42,836 nt of DNA from CABQCM01 sp965145485. GTDB taxonomy: Bacteria; Bacillota; Clostridia; Oscillospirales; Acutalibacteraceae. Position 1 is the stretch's first letter; the number at the start of each line of letters is the position of its first letter. A program made the position numbers and the translations under genes. The DNA lies in assembly GCA_965145485.1 (NCBI GenBank), contig CBCTCU010000026.1:1-42836 (forward strand). The letters run 5' to 3'. Under the pieces are notes generated by a model. That model was not told the DNA's origin. It searched no databases and was given only the letters and a program-made list of their open reading frames with translations. Below, piece by piece: positions 17,130 to 26,037 of the stretch.

Positions 17130-18098
17130 TTATATCGAGATATCGTTGGCAACGCGATACAATGCCACGTCAAAGGGCTTGACCATATCCAGCGCCTCAT
17201 TGATGTCAAAGTCGACAATCGCGCTCTTTTGCATGGCAACCACGCGATTGCCCTTGCCCTGGCTGAGCAGCTCGACAGCATGATGTCCCATTTCGCTGGC
17301 GACCACACGGTCACGGACACTGGGCGACCCGCCGCGCTGCACATGGCCGAGAATGGTGGAACGGGACTCAATCCCCGTGAGGTCCTGAATTTGCTGGGCA
17401 ATGTTGGCAACCCCGCCGACTCCCTCGGCAACAACAATGATGTAGTGCTTTTTGCCCGAAAGCTGGGTGCGGCGCATTTTGGGAATGATATCCCTCTCAA
17501 GGTTGATGGGAACCTCCGGCACAATGATCGAAGTGGCGCCGCAGGCAATGCCGGCATGCAAAGCAAGATACCCGGCTTGACGGCCCATGACCTCCACCAC
17601 CGAGCATCGCTCGTGGGACTGGGAGGTATCGCGCAGCCGGTCGACCATCTCCATACAGGTGTTGGCGGCCGTGTCAAACCCGATGGAATACTCGGTGCAG
17701 GCAATGTCGTTGTCTATGGTACCGGGTACGCCAATGCAGGGAATCCCGCGGTTGGACAAATCCCTCGCGCCCCGGAAAGTTCCGTCGCCACCGATGCAGA
17801 CGATGCCTTCTATGCCGAGCTCGTGGCAGAAATCCACGGCGGCCATCATCCCCTCCTCGGTGCGGAACTGCGGGCTGCGGGCGGTGTAGAGCACGGTGCC
17901 GCCGCGGTGAATAATATCCGATACGCTGCGCAGGTCCAGCTCGGTTACCTCGTGCTGGATGAGCCCCTGATAGCCGCGGTTGATGCCGATGACTTTCAAG
18001 CCCTTGCCCAGGGCCGTGCGGGCAACCGCGCGTACAGCGGCATTCATGCCGGGGGCGTCGCCTCCGCTGGTCAAAACTCCTATGGCTTTCGTACTCAT
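17130..18098 (-). CDS. pfkA: ATP-dependent 6-phosphofructokinase
   Basis: A 322-residue PfkA of normal bacterial length. It phosphorylates fructose 6-phosphate in glycolysis. The ATP site opens with TSGGDAPGMNA (10-20); GGDGT at 103-107 has the glycine expected of ATP-using rather than pyrophosphate-using enzymes; PGTIDND at 125-131 holds the catalytic aspartate; MGRQAGYLA follows. The frame begins at a TTG three codons earlier, but the ATG at 18098 has AGAGG 9 bases upstream. It lies 119 bases behind dnaE, an order often seen in Firmicutes, has its own candidate promoter and a strong terminator. Confidence 0.97.
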   Translation of the reverse strand: MSTKAIGVLTSGGDAPGMNAAVRAVARTALGKGLKVIGINRGYQGLIQHEVTELDLRSVSDIIHRGGTVLYTARSPQFRTEEGMMAAVDFCHELGIEGIVCIGGDGTFRGARDLSNRGIPCIGVPGTIDNDIACTEYSIGFDTAANTCMEMVDRLRDTSQSHERCSVVEVMGRQAGYLALHAGIACGATSIIVPEVPINLERDIIPKMRRTQLSGKKHYIIVVAEGVGGVANIAQQIQDLTGIESRSTILGHVQRGGSPSVRDRVVASEMGHHAVELLSQGKGNRVVAMQKSAIVDFDINEALDMVKPFDVALYRVANDISI

Positions 18099-18133
18099 AC
18101 AATGCAACCTCTTTAATATAAAGTTTCGACCCT

Positions 18134-18164
18134 ATTATAATCTATTTTTGACCCAAAGTGTCAA
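18134..18164 (-). promoter_or_regulatory. Candidate promoter of pfkA
   Basis: On the minus strand TTGACA (18159-18164) and TATAAT (18134-18139) are both perfect, but the spacer is 19 bases, longer than the ideal 17. It lies in the AT-rich gap between dnaE and pfkA. Confidence 0.55.
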
Positions 18165-18217
18165 CTTTTTCACAGTTTATTTTGTGACGGAATAAATTTC
18201 GTCCTATCCACCAAAAG

Positions 18218-21200
18218 TTAGGTTAAAACCATGACATTTTTCGTTCCTAAAATGTGCCTTAACTGCCGAAGAAGCGGGTCGTTGAGCTCCACCCACTGCT
18301 CGCGTGGGCACAGTAGCCGTTTGCCGGTATCCTGGCACTTCCAGTAGACCGGCGTAGCGCCTGGGAAGAGGGACAGCAGGGTCTGGCAGCGAAAGGCCGC
18401 CTGGCTGTCCATCGAATCCACCAGCAAGTGCAGGCCGTGATATTTTGAATGGGCTTTCGCATCCTCATCGGGCGCCTGTCCCACTGGATGGCGGGAGTGA
18501 GCCTCCTGCGGCGATACGGCCTGCGTATTCTCCCACCGGCCGGGATTGGAAGCGGGCACGTTATCATCCGGCTGGCCTGCCCGGACCCCTGCGGGTGCGG
18601 GCGGGTTACCCCCTCCCCTCTCTGCGGCCGCCCAGCCATCCCCGCCGGGCGAATGCAGCATTCTACTTTCGATCTGGGAGGCGGGCGTCAGCCGGTCGCA
18701 GACGAGCTGGGCGTCCTTTTCCTCCCGCAGGCTAACCCTCCCCTGGCAGTATAGAATTTGCCCCTCCTGGAGCAGCCTGGAATATTCGATGAGCTTTTTG
18801 GGGAAGACAATCATTTCGACCGTCCCGCTCATGTCCTCCAATGTGACATAGGCCATGGTCTCTTCCCGTTTGGTGGCCTTGACCCGCACGGCCGAGACCA
18901 CGGCCAACAGCCCCACCGTGGAGCCGTCGGTCAACTCCGCCCCCTCTTCTCCCGCGCCGGCCAGCGCCGCGGCGGTCACAACGCCCAGCCGATCCGCCAG
19001 GGCCAGATACTCCATCAGAGGGTGGCCTGAGAGGTAAATGCCGGTGGTTTCCTTCTCCTGCTCGAGCTTTTGAGCCGATGAAATGTCCTCGGCCGGCTCG
19101 ATGACAAAATCCCCGCCGGCGTCGTCCACCCCAAACAGCCCCAGCTGCCCCTCTGTGACCGATCGCCTGCGCGCCTCAAGCTGGGAGAGAATGCGGTCAA
19201 TCGACTGTAGCATCTCCCGCCGGTTGTGCCCCAACCCGTCCAGGCTGCCGCTTTTGACCAGGCTCTCCAGCGCCCGGCGGTTGAGCTCGCGCGAATACAT
19301 GCGGCTGCAAAAATCGCCAAAGGAGGAAAAGGGGCCGTTGCTCTCCCGTTCGGACAGAATCGCGCGAATCAACCCGGCGCCCAAATTTTTGATGCCCAGC
19401 AGCCCGAAGCGGATTCCATCCGATTCCACGGTAAATCCCTCCCCCGAACGATTGACGCGCGGGGGCAGCACGGCGATGCCAAGCCGCGTGCACTCGGCGA
19501 TATAACCCGCCATCTTGCCGGTGTAATCGAGCACGCTGGTCAGCAGCGCGGCCATGTACTCAGCCGGATAATGGCACTTGAGCCAGGCGGTGCGATAGGA
19601 TACCACCGCATAGGCCGCCGCATGGGACTTGTTAAAGGCGTAGGAGGAGAAATCCGCCAGGTCGTCGTAAATCCGGCGGGCCGTCTGCTCCTCCACCCCA
19701 CGGCGAATGGCCCCCTCGCAGGCCGCGCCGCCGTCCGAACCATCCGAGCCGAAGAGAAAGACCTCCTTTTCCCGCTGCATAACGTCATGCTTTTTCTTGG
19801 ACATGGCCCGGCGCACAATATCCGCCCGCCCCAGCGTATACCCGGCCAGGGAGCGGAATATCTGCATCACCTGCTCCTGATAGACGATACAGCCATACGT
19901 GGACTTCAGGATCGGCTCGAGCTGCGGTATGGCGTATTGGACCCGCTCGGGATGGGCGTGGTTCTCAATAAAACGAGGGATAAAGCGGGACGGCCCGGGC
20001 CGGTAGAGCGAAACCACGGCGATGAGGTCCTCCAGGCAGGTGGGATGCAGCTGCTGCAGCACGTTTTTCATCCCTGCCGATTCAAACTGAAAGACCCCCT
20101 CCGTGCGCCCGGCCGACATCATTTGCATGGTTTCGGGGTCGTCCTCAGGGATGTCCTCTACGCTAAAGCCCGCCCGTTGATGAGCGATCAGCTTGCAGGC
20201 GTCGTCGATAATGGTCAGGTTGCGCAGGCCCAAAAAGTCGATTTTAAGCAGCCCAAGCTCCTCCAGCGCCCCCATGGGATACATGGAAACGGCAGCCCCG
20301 TCGACCTCGAGCAGGGGGACGTAATCCGACAGGGGCTCGCGGGTGATGACCACCCCGGCGGCGTGGGTCGAAGCATGGCGGGGCATCCCCTCTACTTTAC
20401 GGGCCATATCAAACAGCTCGCGCACCGATGGATTTTCCCGCACGGCAGCCTGGAGGCCGGGGCTGCGCTCAAGTGCGCGTTCGAGAGTCATCCCCAGCTC
20501 CATGGGAACCTGCTTAGCCACCGCGTCGACCTCCTGGTAAGACATGGCCAAGGCGCGGCCGATATCCCGCAGGGCGGCGCGCGCTTTCAGGGTGTCGAAA
20601 GTGACGATCTGCGCCACATGGTCATGACCATATCGATGAACCACATAGTCGATGACCTCGCCCCGGCGGATATAGCAAAAGTCAATGTCAAAATCAGGCA
20701 TACTGACCCGTTCGGGATTGAGAAAACGCTCGAACAGCAATCCATACCGCAGCGGATCGACCTGGGTGATACCAATGCAGTAGGCCGCCAGGCTTCCGGC
20801 GCCCGACCCCCTCCCCGGCCCGACAGGGATTCCCTTGGACCGGGCATAGGCAATAAAATCCTGTACGATGAGATAATAATCCACATATCCCATCTTCTCG
20901 ACTGTCTCCAGCTCGTAATCCAGACGGTCAACGGCCTCTTGATCGGGATGCTCGCCATACCGCTGACGCAGGCCGTCGTAGCACATCTTGCGCAACAGGG
21001 CGGCGTGATCCCCCTCGGCCGGAAAGCGAGGCAGGGCGCTCTGGTGAAATTGCAGCTCGGCATGGCATCGCTCGGCGATGCGCACCGTATTGACCACCGC
21101 GTCGGGATAGGCGGCAAAGAGGCCGGCCATCTCCTCCCCCGATTTCAGATAATACTGATCGCTCCCAAATTCCAGCCCCTTGGGATCGTTGACCGTGCGG

Positions 21201-21880
21201 TTGAGCTGGACGCAAAGCAGCACCTCCTGCATCCGGCTGTCCTCCGGCGCGATATAGTGCACGTCGTTGGTCGCCACCAGCTCAATGCCGGTCTCCTTCG
21301 AAAGGCGCGCCAGAAGCGGGAGCAGACGCCGTTGCTCTTCCAAGCCGTGGTCCTGTATCTCCAAAAAGTAATTGCCTCTGCCAAAGACCGCGTCGTACCA
21401 CAGCGCGGTTTGTTTCGCGCCGTCGAAATCGCCTGCGTTCAACAGCTTGGGAATCTCCCCCGCCAGGCAGGCCGACAAGGCGATCAGGCCCTCGTGATAG
21501 CGCTCTAGCAATTCCCGGTCGACGCGCGGTTTACTGTAAAACCCCTCGGCATAGGAGGCGGTCACCAGCTTGAGAAGGTTGTGATAGCCGCGGTCGTTTT
21601 CACACAGCAGCACCAAGTGATGGTATTCGGAATCAATCCCGGCCGTCTTGTCAAACCGCGTACGCTTTGCGACGTAAACCTCGCAGCCCAGAATGGGTTT
21701 GATCCCCGCCTTGAGCGCCTCCTTATAAAAGGGCACCACCCCAAACAACACCCCGTGGTCGGTGATCGCCACGGCGTTTTGTCCCTGGGCGCGCACCGCC
21801 TCCATCAGCGGCCCGATGCGGCAGGCGCCGTCGAGAAGGCTGTATTCGCTGTGCAGATGAAGATGGACAAAAGGCGTCAA
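18218..21880 (-). CDS. dnaE: DNA polymerase III subunit alpha
   Basis: A 1220-residue C-family replicative polymerase. The N-terminal PHP domain starts at once with HLHLHSEYSLLDG; the palm carries the catalytic PDFDIDF; the fingers region shows MSKKKHDVM and FNKSHAAAYAVVSY; a helix-hairpin-helix and an OB fold follow. Between the OB fold and the last domain is a stretch of about 70 residues rich in Gly, Pro, Ala and Asp that looks like a flexible insert and is unlike the rest of the enzyme. The start is a TTG with GGGAGGGG just upstream. It synthesises DNA at the fork; in Firmicutes DnaE works beside PolC. The tandem array lies directly upstream. Confidence 0.97.
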   Translation of the reverse strand: MTPFVHLHLHSEYSLLDGACRIGPLMEAVRAQGQNAVAITDHGVLFGVVPFYKEALKAGIKPILGCEVYVAKRTRFDKTAGIDSEYHHLVLLCENDRGYHNLLKLVTASYAEGFYSKPRVDRELLERYHEGLIALSACLAGEIPKLLNAGDFDGAKQTALWYDAVFGRGNYFLEIQDHGLEEQRRLLPLLARLSKETGIELVATNDVHYIAPEDSRMQEVLLCVQLNRTVNDPKGLEFGSDQYYLKSGEEMAGLFAAYPDAVVNTVRIAERCHAELQFHQSALPRFPAEGDHAALLRKMCYDGLRQRYGEHPDQEAVDRLDYELETVEKMGYVDYYLIVQDFIAYARSKGIPVGPGRGSGAGSLAAYCIGITQVDPLRYGLLFERFLNPERVSMPDFDIDFCYIRRGEVIDYVVHRYGHDHVAQIVTFDTLKARAALRDIGRALAMSYQEVDAVAKQVPMELGMTLERALERSPGLQAAVRENPSVRELFDMARKVEGMPRHASTHAAGVVITREPLSDYVPLLEVDGAAVSMYPMGALEELGLLKIDFLGLRNLTIIDDACKLIAHQRAGFSVEDIPEDDPETMQMMSAGRTEGVFQFESAGMKNVLQQLHPTCLEDLIAVVSLYRPGPSRFIPRFIENHAHPERVQYAIPQLEPILKSTYGCIVYQEQVMQIFRSLAGYTLGRADIVRRAMSKKKHDVMQREKEVFLFGSDGSDGGAACEGAIRRGVEEQTARRIYDDLADFSSYAFNKSHAAAYAVVSYRTAWLKCHYPAEYMAALLTSVLDYTGKMAGYIAECTRLGIAVLPPRVNRSGEGFTVESDGIRFGLLGIKNLGAGLIRAILSERESNGPFSSFGDFCSRMYSRELNRRALESLVKSGSLDGLGHNRREMLQSIDRILSQLEARRRSVTEGQLGLFGVDDAGGDFVIEPAEDISSAQKLEQEKETTGIYLSGHPLMEYLALADRLGVVTAAALAGAGEEGAELTDGSTVGLLAVVSAVRVKATKREETMAYVTLEDMSGTVEMIVFPKKLIEYSRLLQEGQILYCQGRVSLREEKDAQLVCDRLTPASQIESRMLHSPGGDGWAAAERGGGNPPAPAGVRAGQPDDNVPASNPGRWENTQAVSPQEAHSRHPVGQAPDEDAKAHSKYHGLHLLVDSMDSQAAFRCQTLLSLFPGATPVYWKCQDTGKRLLCPREQWVELNDPLLRQLRHILGTKNVMVLT

Positions 21881-21904
21881 TCGCTACCCCTCCCTGTCTT
21901 ACGG

Positions 21905-22020
21905 CGTATGGACCGGCCCTGCCTACAGCGGCAGGCCTTGACAGCATTCCCCGTATGATCTGTAAACCATCCGGCGCTTGTGCCCCCTCCGGATCGCAGG
22001 ATGAAACAGCTCACTACCAC
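21905..22020. repeat. Degenerate copy of the 104-bp repeat
   Basis: The stretch before the first clear unit keeps patches of the repeat in the right order (CGGCGCTTGTG near 21972, then GCAGGATGAAACAGCTCACT near 21997-22016), which match the second half of a unit. It looks like a decayed copy at the dnaE end of the array. Confidence 0.5.
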
Positions 22021-22508
22021 CGCGCATCCACCCGGCGCAGTCCAGCATACACGGGGGCAATCCCAGCAGACAAAGCGCCGCTTGTTACGGCCTTTTCTGA
22101 CCGCAGGGTAAAAAGGGACTTTATCGCGCATTCACCCGAAACGGTGCAGCGGACACGGGGGATATCCCGGCGGACATAGCGCCGCTTGTTACGGTCCTTT
22201 CTGACCACAGGGTAAAAAGGGCCTTTATCGCGCATTCACCTGGCGCAGTCCAGCAGACACGGGGGATATCCCGGCGGACATAGCGCCGCTTGTTACGGTC
22301 CTTTCTGACCACAGGGTAAAAAGGGCCTTTATCGCGCATTCACCTGGCGCAGTCCAGCAGACACGGGGGCAATCCCAGCAGACAAAGCGCCGCTCGTTAC
22401 GGTCCTTTCTGACCACAGGGTAAAACGGTCTCTTACCGCAGCACATCCACCCGGCACAGTCCAGCGATACGGGGTTACCTCTGTGGACAAAGCGCCTCTT
22501 GTTATCGA
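22021..22508. repeat. Tandem array of 104-bp repeats
   Basis: Four full units of exactly 104 bp start at 22021, 22125, 22229 and 22333, each beginning CGCGCAT; a fifth, shortened and divergent copy runs from about 22437 to the stop codon of ctpA. Units 2 and 3 are nearly identical. One internal block occurs in two versions: GGGATATCCCGGCGG with CATAGCG in units 2 and 3, and GGGCAATCCCAGCAG with CAAAGCG in units 1 and 4, so the copies are mosaics. Each unit holds short inverted repeats (GGTC/GACC; AGCG/CGCT; GGGATATCCC). Because 104 is not a multiple of three, the apparent reading frames on the minus strand change from unit to unit, which speaks against coding. There are no spacers, so it is not a CRISPR array. 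Confidence 0.93.
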
Positions 22509-23699
22509 TTAGTCCACACCTTGGACCTGCGCTAACGCCTCCTGTAGCTGGGGATCCTCCTGGTCGGTCAGCTGATAAAAGTGCTTGCTCTGTTCTTCAT
22601 TGAGCGCAACCTCCACATCGGGGGTGATGCCAATGCCATTGTAGTTTTCCCCCTTGGGAAGGTCGAAATAAGCAAAGGTCAGCACCACGGCCGACTGATC
22701 CTCCAAGGTATAGGTATTCTGCATGACCCCTTTGCCGTAGGTTTTGGTGCCGATTAGCTTGGCTGCGCCGAAATCCTGCATGGCTCCGGCAAACAGCTCG
22801 GAAGCGCTGGCCGAATTGCCGTTGACCAGCACCGCCATCGGCAGGCTCACGCAATTGGCGTCCGACGGATGCTCTTCTTCCCGGCCGTCCTTGTAAACGG
22901 TGGTATACAGGTTGCCCTCCGGCAGAAGGAAATCGAGAATCCCCTCGGTCGAATCCAGCGTGCCGCCCAGATTGTTGCGCAAATCAATGATCAGCCCCTC
23001 GGCCCCCTGCTCCGTCAAACGGTGGTAAGCCTGTTGAAACTGATCCTCGGTATTGTTGTCAAAGGAAGTGATGTGAATCACACCCACACCGTCTACCACA
23101 CGGGAGGTGACGGTGGTCGACGTATATTCCGCCCGCTGGACGGTGATCTCCATGGTTTCCTCCTCGCGCGCGACAGTGAGGACACAGGCGGTATCCTCCT
23201 CCCCCTGGATCCGCTCCACCGTGTGGGCGTAGCCCGCCTCTTCGGCAAAGACGCCGTCCACTGCGACAATCACGTCCCCCTCCAGCAGGCCCGCCTGCTC
23301 TGCCGGGGAGCCCTCATGCACGAGGGTGACATACAACGTCTCGCTGTCCGGGTACTGCGAGCAGCTTACCCCGATGCCATACGATTTCCCGGCATATTTG
23401 GTCGTGCGGTCGGCGCTTTGATCCGGCGTCAGGTAGGCGGCATACGGATCCCCTATTCCGCTGATATAGCCTTGGGCGATGGCGGTCTGCAGCTCATCCT
23501 CATCCAGATCAAACAAATAGTTCTGCCGCACAATCTGGTCGACCTCGTCCAGCTTATCGTACATTGCCTGCCGCTCCGCCACATCCGCGACCGTCTGATT
23601 AAAGGCCGACCAGGAAAGGCCCATGGTCAGGGAAATACAGATGGCGGCAACAATCAGCATGATCGTGAGCGCGGTGCCCAATGATATTTTACGATTCAT
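22509..23699 (-). CDS. ctpA: S41 family carboxy-terminal processing protease
   Basis: A 396-residue membrane-anchored protease. Residues 10-30 form a single N-terminal helix; a PDZ domain follows (about 105-185), then the S41 core with the Ser-Lys pair S298 (in NSASASE) and K323 (in TYGKG), 25 residues apart as in Prc/CtpA enzymes. It cleaves proteins near their C termini outside the membrane. The ATG at 23699 has AAAGGAG 8 bases upstream. It is the last gene of the ftsEX-M23 group; in other bacteria CtpA-type proteases degrade peptidoglycan hydrolases, so control of its M23 neighbour is a fair inference. A terminator hairpin sits just before its ribosome binding site. Confidence 0.92.
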   Translation of the reverse strand: MNRKISLGTALTIMLIVAAICISLTMGLSWSAFNQTVADVAERQAMYDKLDEVDQIVRQNYLFDLDEDELQTAIAQGYISGIGDPYAAYLTPDQSADRTTKYAGKSYGIGVSCSQYPDSETLYVTLVHEGSPAEQAGLLEGDVIVAVDGVFAEEAGYAHTVERIQGEEDTACVLTVAREEETMEITVQRAEYTSTTVTSRVVDGVGVIHITSFDNNTEDQFQQAYHRLTEQGAEGLIIDLRNNLGGTLDSTEGILDFLLPEGNLYTTVYKDGREEEHPSDANCVSLPMAVLVNGNSASASELFAGAMQDFGAAKLIGTKTYGKGVMQNTYTLEDQSAVVLTFAYFDLPKGENYNGIGITPDVEVALNEEQSKHFYQLTDQEDPQLQEALAQVQGVD

Positions 23700-23717
23700 A
23701 GCGGAGCTCCTTTCAAG

Positions 23718-23760
23718 GATAAAACGCCACCCCATCAGCTAACGCATGATGAGGTGGCGC
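23718..23760 (-). terminator. Terminator or attenuator between M23 gene and ctpA
   Basis: On the minus strand GCCACCTCATCA pairs with TGATGGGGTGGC (one G-U pair) and is followed by GTTTTA. The T-tract ends less than 20 bases before the ctpA start, leaving no room for a promoter between them, so ctpA mRNA must cross it. Confidence 0.75.
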
Positions 23761-23972
23761 AAAGATCGCGGTATAGACTCAAGCCACAAGAGGGGGCGGG
23801 GAACCCTATCGATGAAATCACCCCCGCAGGAAAGCCGGCACTCCCGGATATCCGCCGCAGCCCACAGCAAGGGCGCAGCCAGGCCGGGTATTCCGCCCGC
23901 CGGCAGTGAACTCATCCCAAACAAGTCCTTCGCTCTCGTCTATGCGCCTGTGGCAACCAGCTGCCGCCGCTA

Positions 23973-25136
23973 TCAGCCTACCCTGTTGTAAAAGCTCAAG
24001 GGGGACTGCGGCGAACCGTTGACCCGAATCTCATAATGAAGGTGCGGCCCGGTCGAACGCCCGGTCGAGCCGACATACCCAATGACCTGACCGGCCTTGA
24101 CCGACTGTCCCGAGCTGACCGCCATACTGCTCATATGACCATACAGGGTGGTATACGAGTTGCCATTGTAGCTTCCGTGGTTGATCATGACATACAAGCC
24201 GTAACCGTTTCCGTTGTTGGCCGCCAGCAGCACGGTACCGTCAGCCACTGCAATGATGGGCTTACCGTAGATGCCCGAACTGGCGATGTCGATGCCGTTG
24301 TGGGTCGGTCGTGATGCCGTACGGAAACCGGAGGTTATGTTATAATAGCCCGTAACCGGCCAGAGGAACTGCTCGCCGCTATACACCACACTCGATGCCT
24401 GCGCTTTGGTAGCCGCTGCGGCAATTTGCTTTTCGAGCTCGTTGATCGCCGCCGTGTATTCCGCGCTTTCGGTCTCCAGCTCGCTCTTTTGCTCGTTCAT
24501 TTCAGAAATGATGGAATTCATTTCCTTCATGCTGTTGTTGAGCTCGTTTTGCTTGGCGGTCATTTCCGACTTCATGCTATTGACCGATGCTTTCTTATCC
24601 TCCAGCTCTTTGCCGTCGGCTTCCAGCTTTTCGATATCGGCGTTGAGCTGCTCAATCACGACCGAATCGTACTCGGTCACGCTGCGCATCAGCTCGGTCT
24701 TATAGAGAAAATCGCCAAAATCGTCCGCGCTGAGCAACAGGGACAAGGCCGAATGGTCGCCGCTGATGTACATGGCGCGCAGCCGGTCTTTAAAGGCCTC
24801 CTTATTAGCGTCGAGATTCTGCTGGGTTTGCTCGATCTCCTCTTCCAGCTCGGCAATTTTTGCGTTCAGACTGCTGATCTCACTGTTATACAGGTCAATC
24901 TGATCCTGTACGTTGTTGATCTGCTTTTGCAGGGCGGTTTTCAACTCCTGCTGCTTTGAAATATCGTCCTTGAGATCTGCAATCTCGGCCTTAATGGCTT
25001 CCTGCTTGCGCTCCAGGCTGGCGATCTGATCGCTGAGGGAAGCAGCCCCGGCGGGCAAAATACTGCCCACAGCCGACACGATCAGCACGCACAGCAAAAG
25101 CGCCAGCATGCGAAACCCTGTCTTACGAAATTGCAT
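23973..25136 (-). CDS. M23 peptidoglycan hydrolase with coiled coil (FtsEX-partner type)
   Basis: A 387-residue secreted protein: signal peptide at residues 1-32 (cleavage near AGA/A), a long charged coiled coil (about 35-250) and a C-terminal LytM/M23 domain with the zinc ligands in HNGID and HLHYE. This is the EnvC/PcsB-like plan in which FtsX recruits and activates a coiled-coil hydrolase or activator. Both zinc motifs are present, so it may be active itself rather than a mere activator like EnvC (inference). The ATG at 25136 lies inside the end of ftsX (14-base overlap) with AAGGAAG upstream, so the two are translationally linked. Confidence 0.92.
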   Translation of the reverse strand: MQFRKTGFRMLALLLCVLIVSAVGSILPAGAASLSDQIASLERKQEAIKAEIADLKDDISKQQELKTALQKQINNVQDQIDLYNSEISSLNAKIAELEEEIEQTQQNLDANKEAFKDRLRAMYISGDHSALSLLLSADDFGDFLYKTELMRSVTEYDSVVIEQLNADIEKLEADGKELEDKKASVNSMKSEMTAKQNELNNSMKEMNSIISEMNEQKSELETESAEYTAAINELEKQIAAAATKAQASSVVYSGEQFLWPVTGYYNITSGFRTASRPTHNGIDIASSGIYGKPIIAVADGTVLLAANNGNGYGLYVMINHGSYNGNSYTTLYGHMSSMAVSSGQSVKAGQVIGYVGSTGRSTGPHLHYEIRVNGSPQSPLSFYNRVG

Positions 25137-26037
25137 TGAATTCACTTCCTTCATGACGTAGATATTTACCAATGGAAACGAGGCTGCCGATCACGCCGAC
25201 CGCGACGCCCATTAAGATAAACGCACCAAGCAGCGGCCAGACAAAGGTGGAGAACCCGACCGCCTGCATGCCGAATGTGGTGACAAAGGCTTTGATGGCC
25301 GCCTTATAAATAAAGTACAGCATCCCAATGCTGATCAGCCCCGACAGGACGCCGAGCACGATTCCCTCGATTACAAAGGGCAGGCGGATAAAGCTGTTGG
25401 TTGCGCCCACCGCCTTCATGATATTGATCTCCCGTTTGCGGGTGTACATGGTAACCTTGATGGTGTTGGCCACAATCACCAGGGAAATCGCCGTCAGCAG
25501 GGCGATGATCCAAAACCCGGCATTGTTGACAATGCTGCGGATGGCCGTGATTTTCATCGCAATATCACGCTGCTCGCCCAGGCTGTCCACACCGTCGATG
25601 GCCCGAAGCTCCTCCACCGTCTGGTCAAACTGATCCAGGTTTTCGAGCGTCACCTGGGCCGCGTGGGGCAGAGGGTTCTCATCGTCCACCCAGGTAAATA
25701 GAGCATCGTATTCGCTGCCCATCTTTTCCTTTTGTCGCTCGAGCCCCTCCTCCTTGGAGACAAACTCGGCCGTTCGGATGTTATCGAGCTGCGCGATGCG
25801 GTCGGTTGCCTCAACCGCCTGTTGTTCGGTGAAATTATCATCGAAATAAACAAAAATGACATTTTGATTTTCCAACGTGCCAAGCATCAGCTCAATGTTC
25901 TGGGACAGGGCAATGGCAATGCCCAGCATGAGCATGCAGGCGACCAGAACGCCCACCGAAGCGATGGACATCAGGCGATGCGCCCATATGTTTTTGAAGC
26001 CCTGCACGGTGAGATACCGCAAACTTCTCAGTTTCAC
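25123..26037 (-). CDS. ftsX: Cell division ABC transporter permease FtsX
   Basis: A 304-residue FtsX: one N-terminal helix (about 22-44), a large extracytoplasmic domain (about 45-170) that in other species contacts the hydrolase partner, then three helices in the C-terminal half, with the family segment MYTRKREINIMKAVGATNSFIRLPFVIEG between helices. It starts with GTG overlapping the ftsE stop as GTGA, so the two subunits are made together. With FtsE it converts ATP hydrolysis into activation of cell-wall hydrolysis at the septum or side wall. The neighbouring M23 gene is the natural partner. Confidence 0.95.
   Translation of the reverse strand: MKLRSLRYLTVQGFKNIWAHRLMSIASVGVLVACMLMLGIAIALSQNIELMLGTLENQNVIFVYFDDNFTEQQAVEATDRIAQLDNIRTAEFVSKEEGLERQKEKMGSEYDALFTWVDDENPLPHAAQVTLENLDQFDQTVEELRAIDGVDSLGEQRDIAMKITAIRSIVNNAGFWIIALLTAISLVIVANTIKVTMYTRKREINIMKAVGATNSFIRLPFVIEGIVLGVLSGLISIGMLYFIYKAAIKAFVTTFGMQAVGFSTFVWPLLGAFILMGVAVGVIGSLVSIGKYLRHEGSEFNAIS

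Noticed and set aside
19226..21508. 760-codon open frame on the plus strand
   Set aside because: It is antisense to dnaE; GC-rich codon use keeps the opposite strand open. The translation has no domain pattern.
22014..22446. Overlapping 72-84-codon frames on the minus strand with similar proteins
   Set aside because: They are produced by the 104-bp tandem repeat; each frame breaks after about two units and none has a ribosome binding site outside the repeat.
22021..22508. CRISPR array
   Set aside because: Units are contiguous with no unique spacers, the period is 104 bp, and no cas gene is near.
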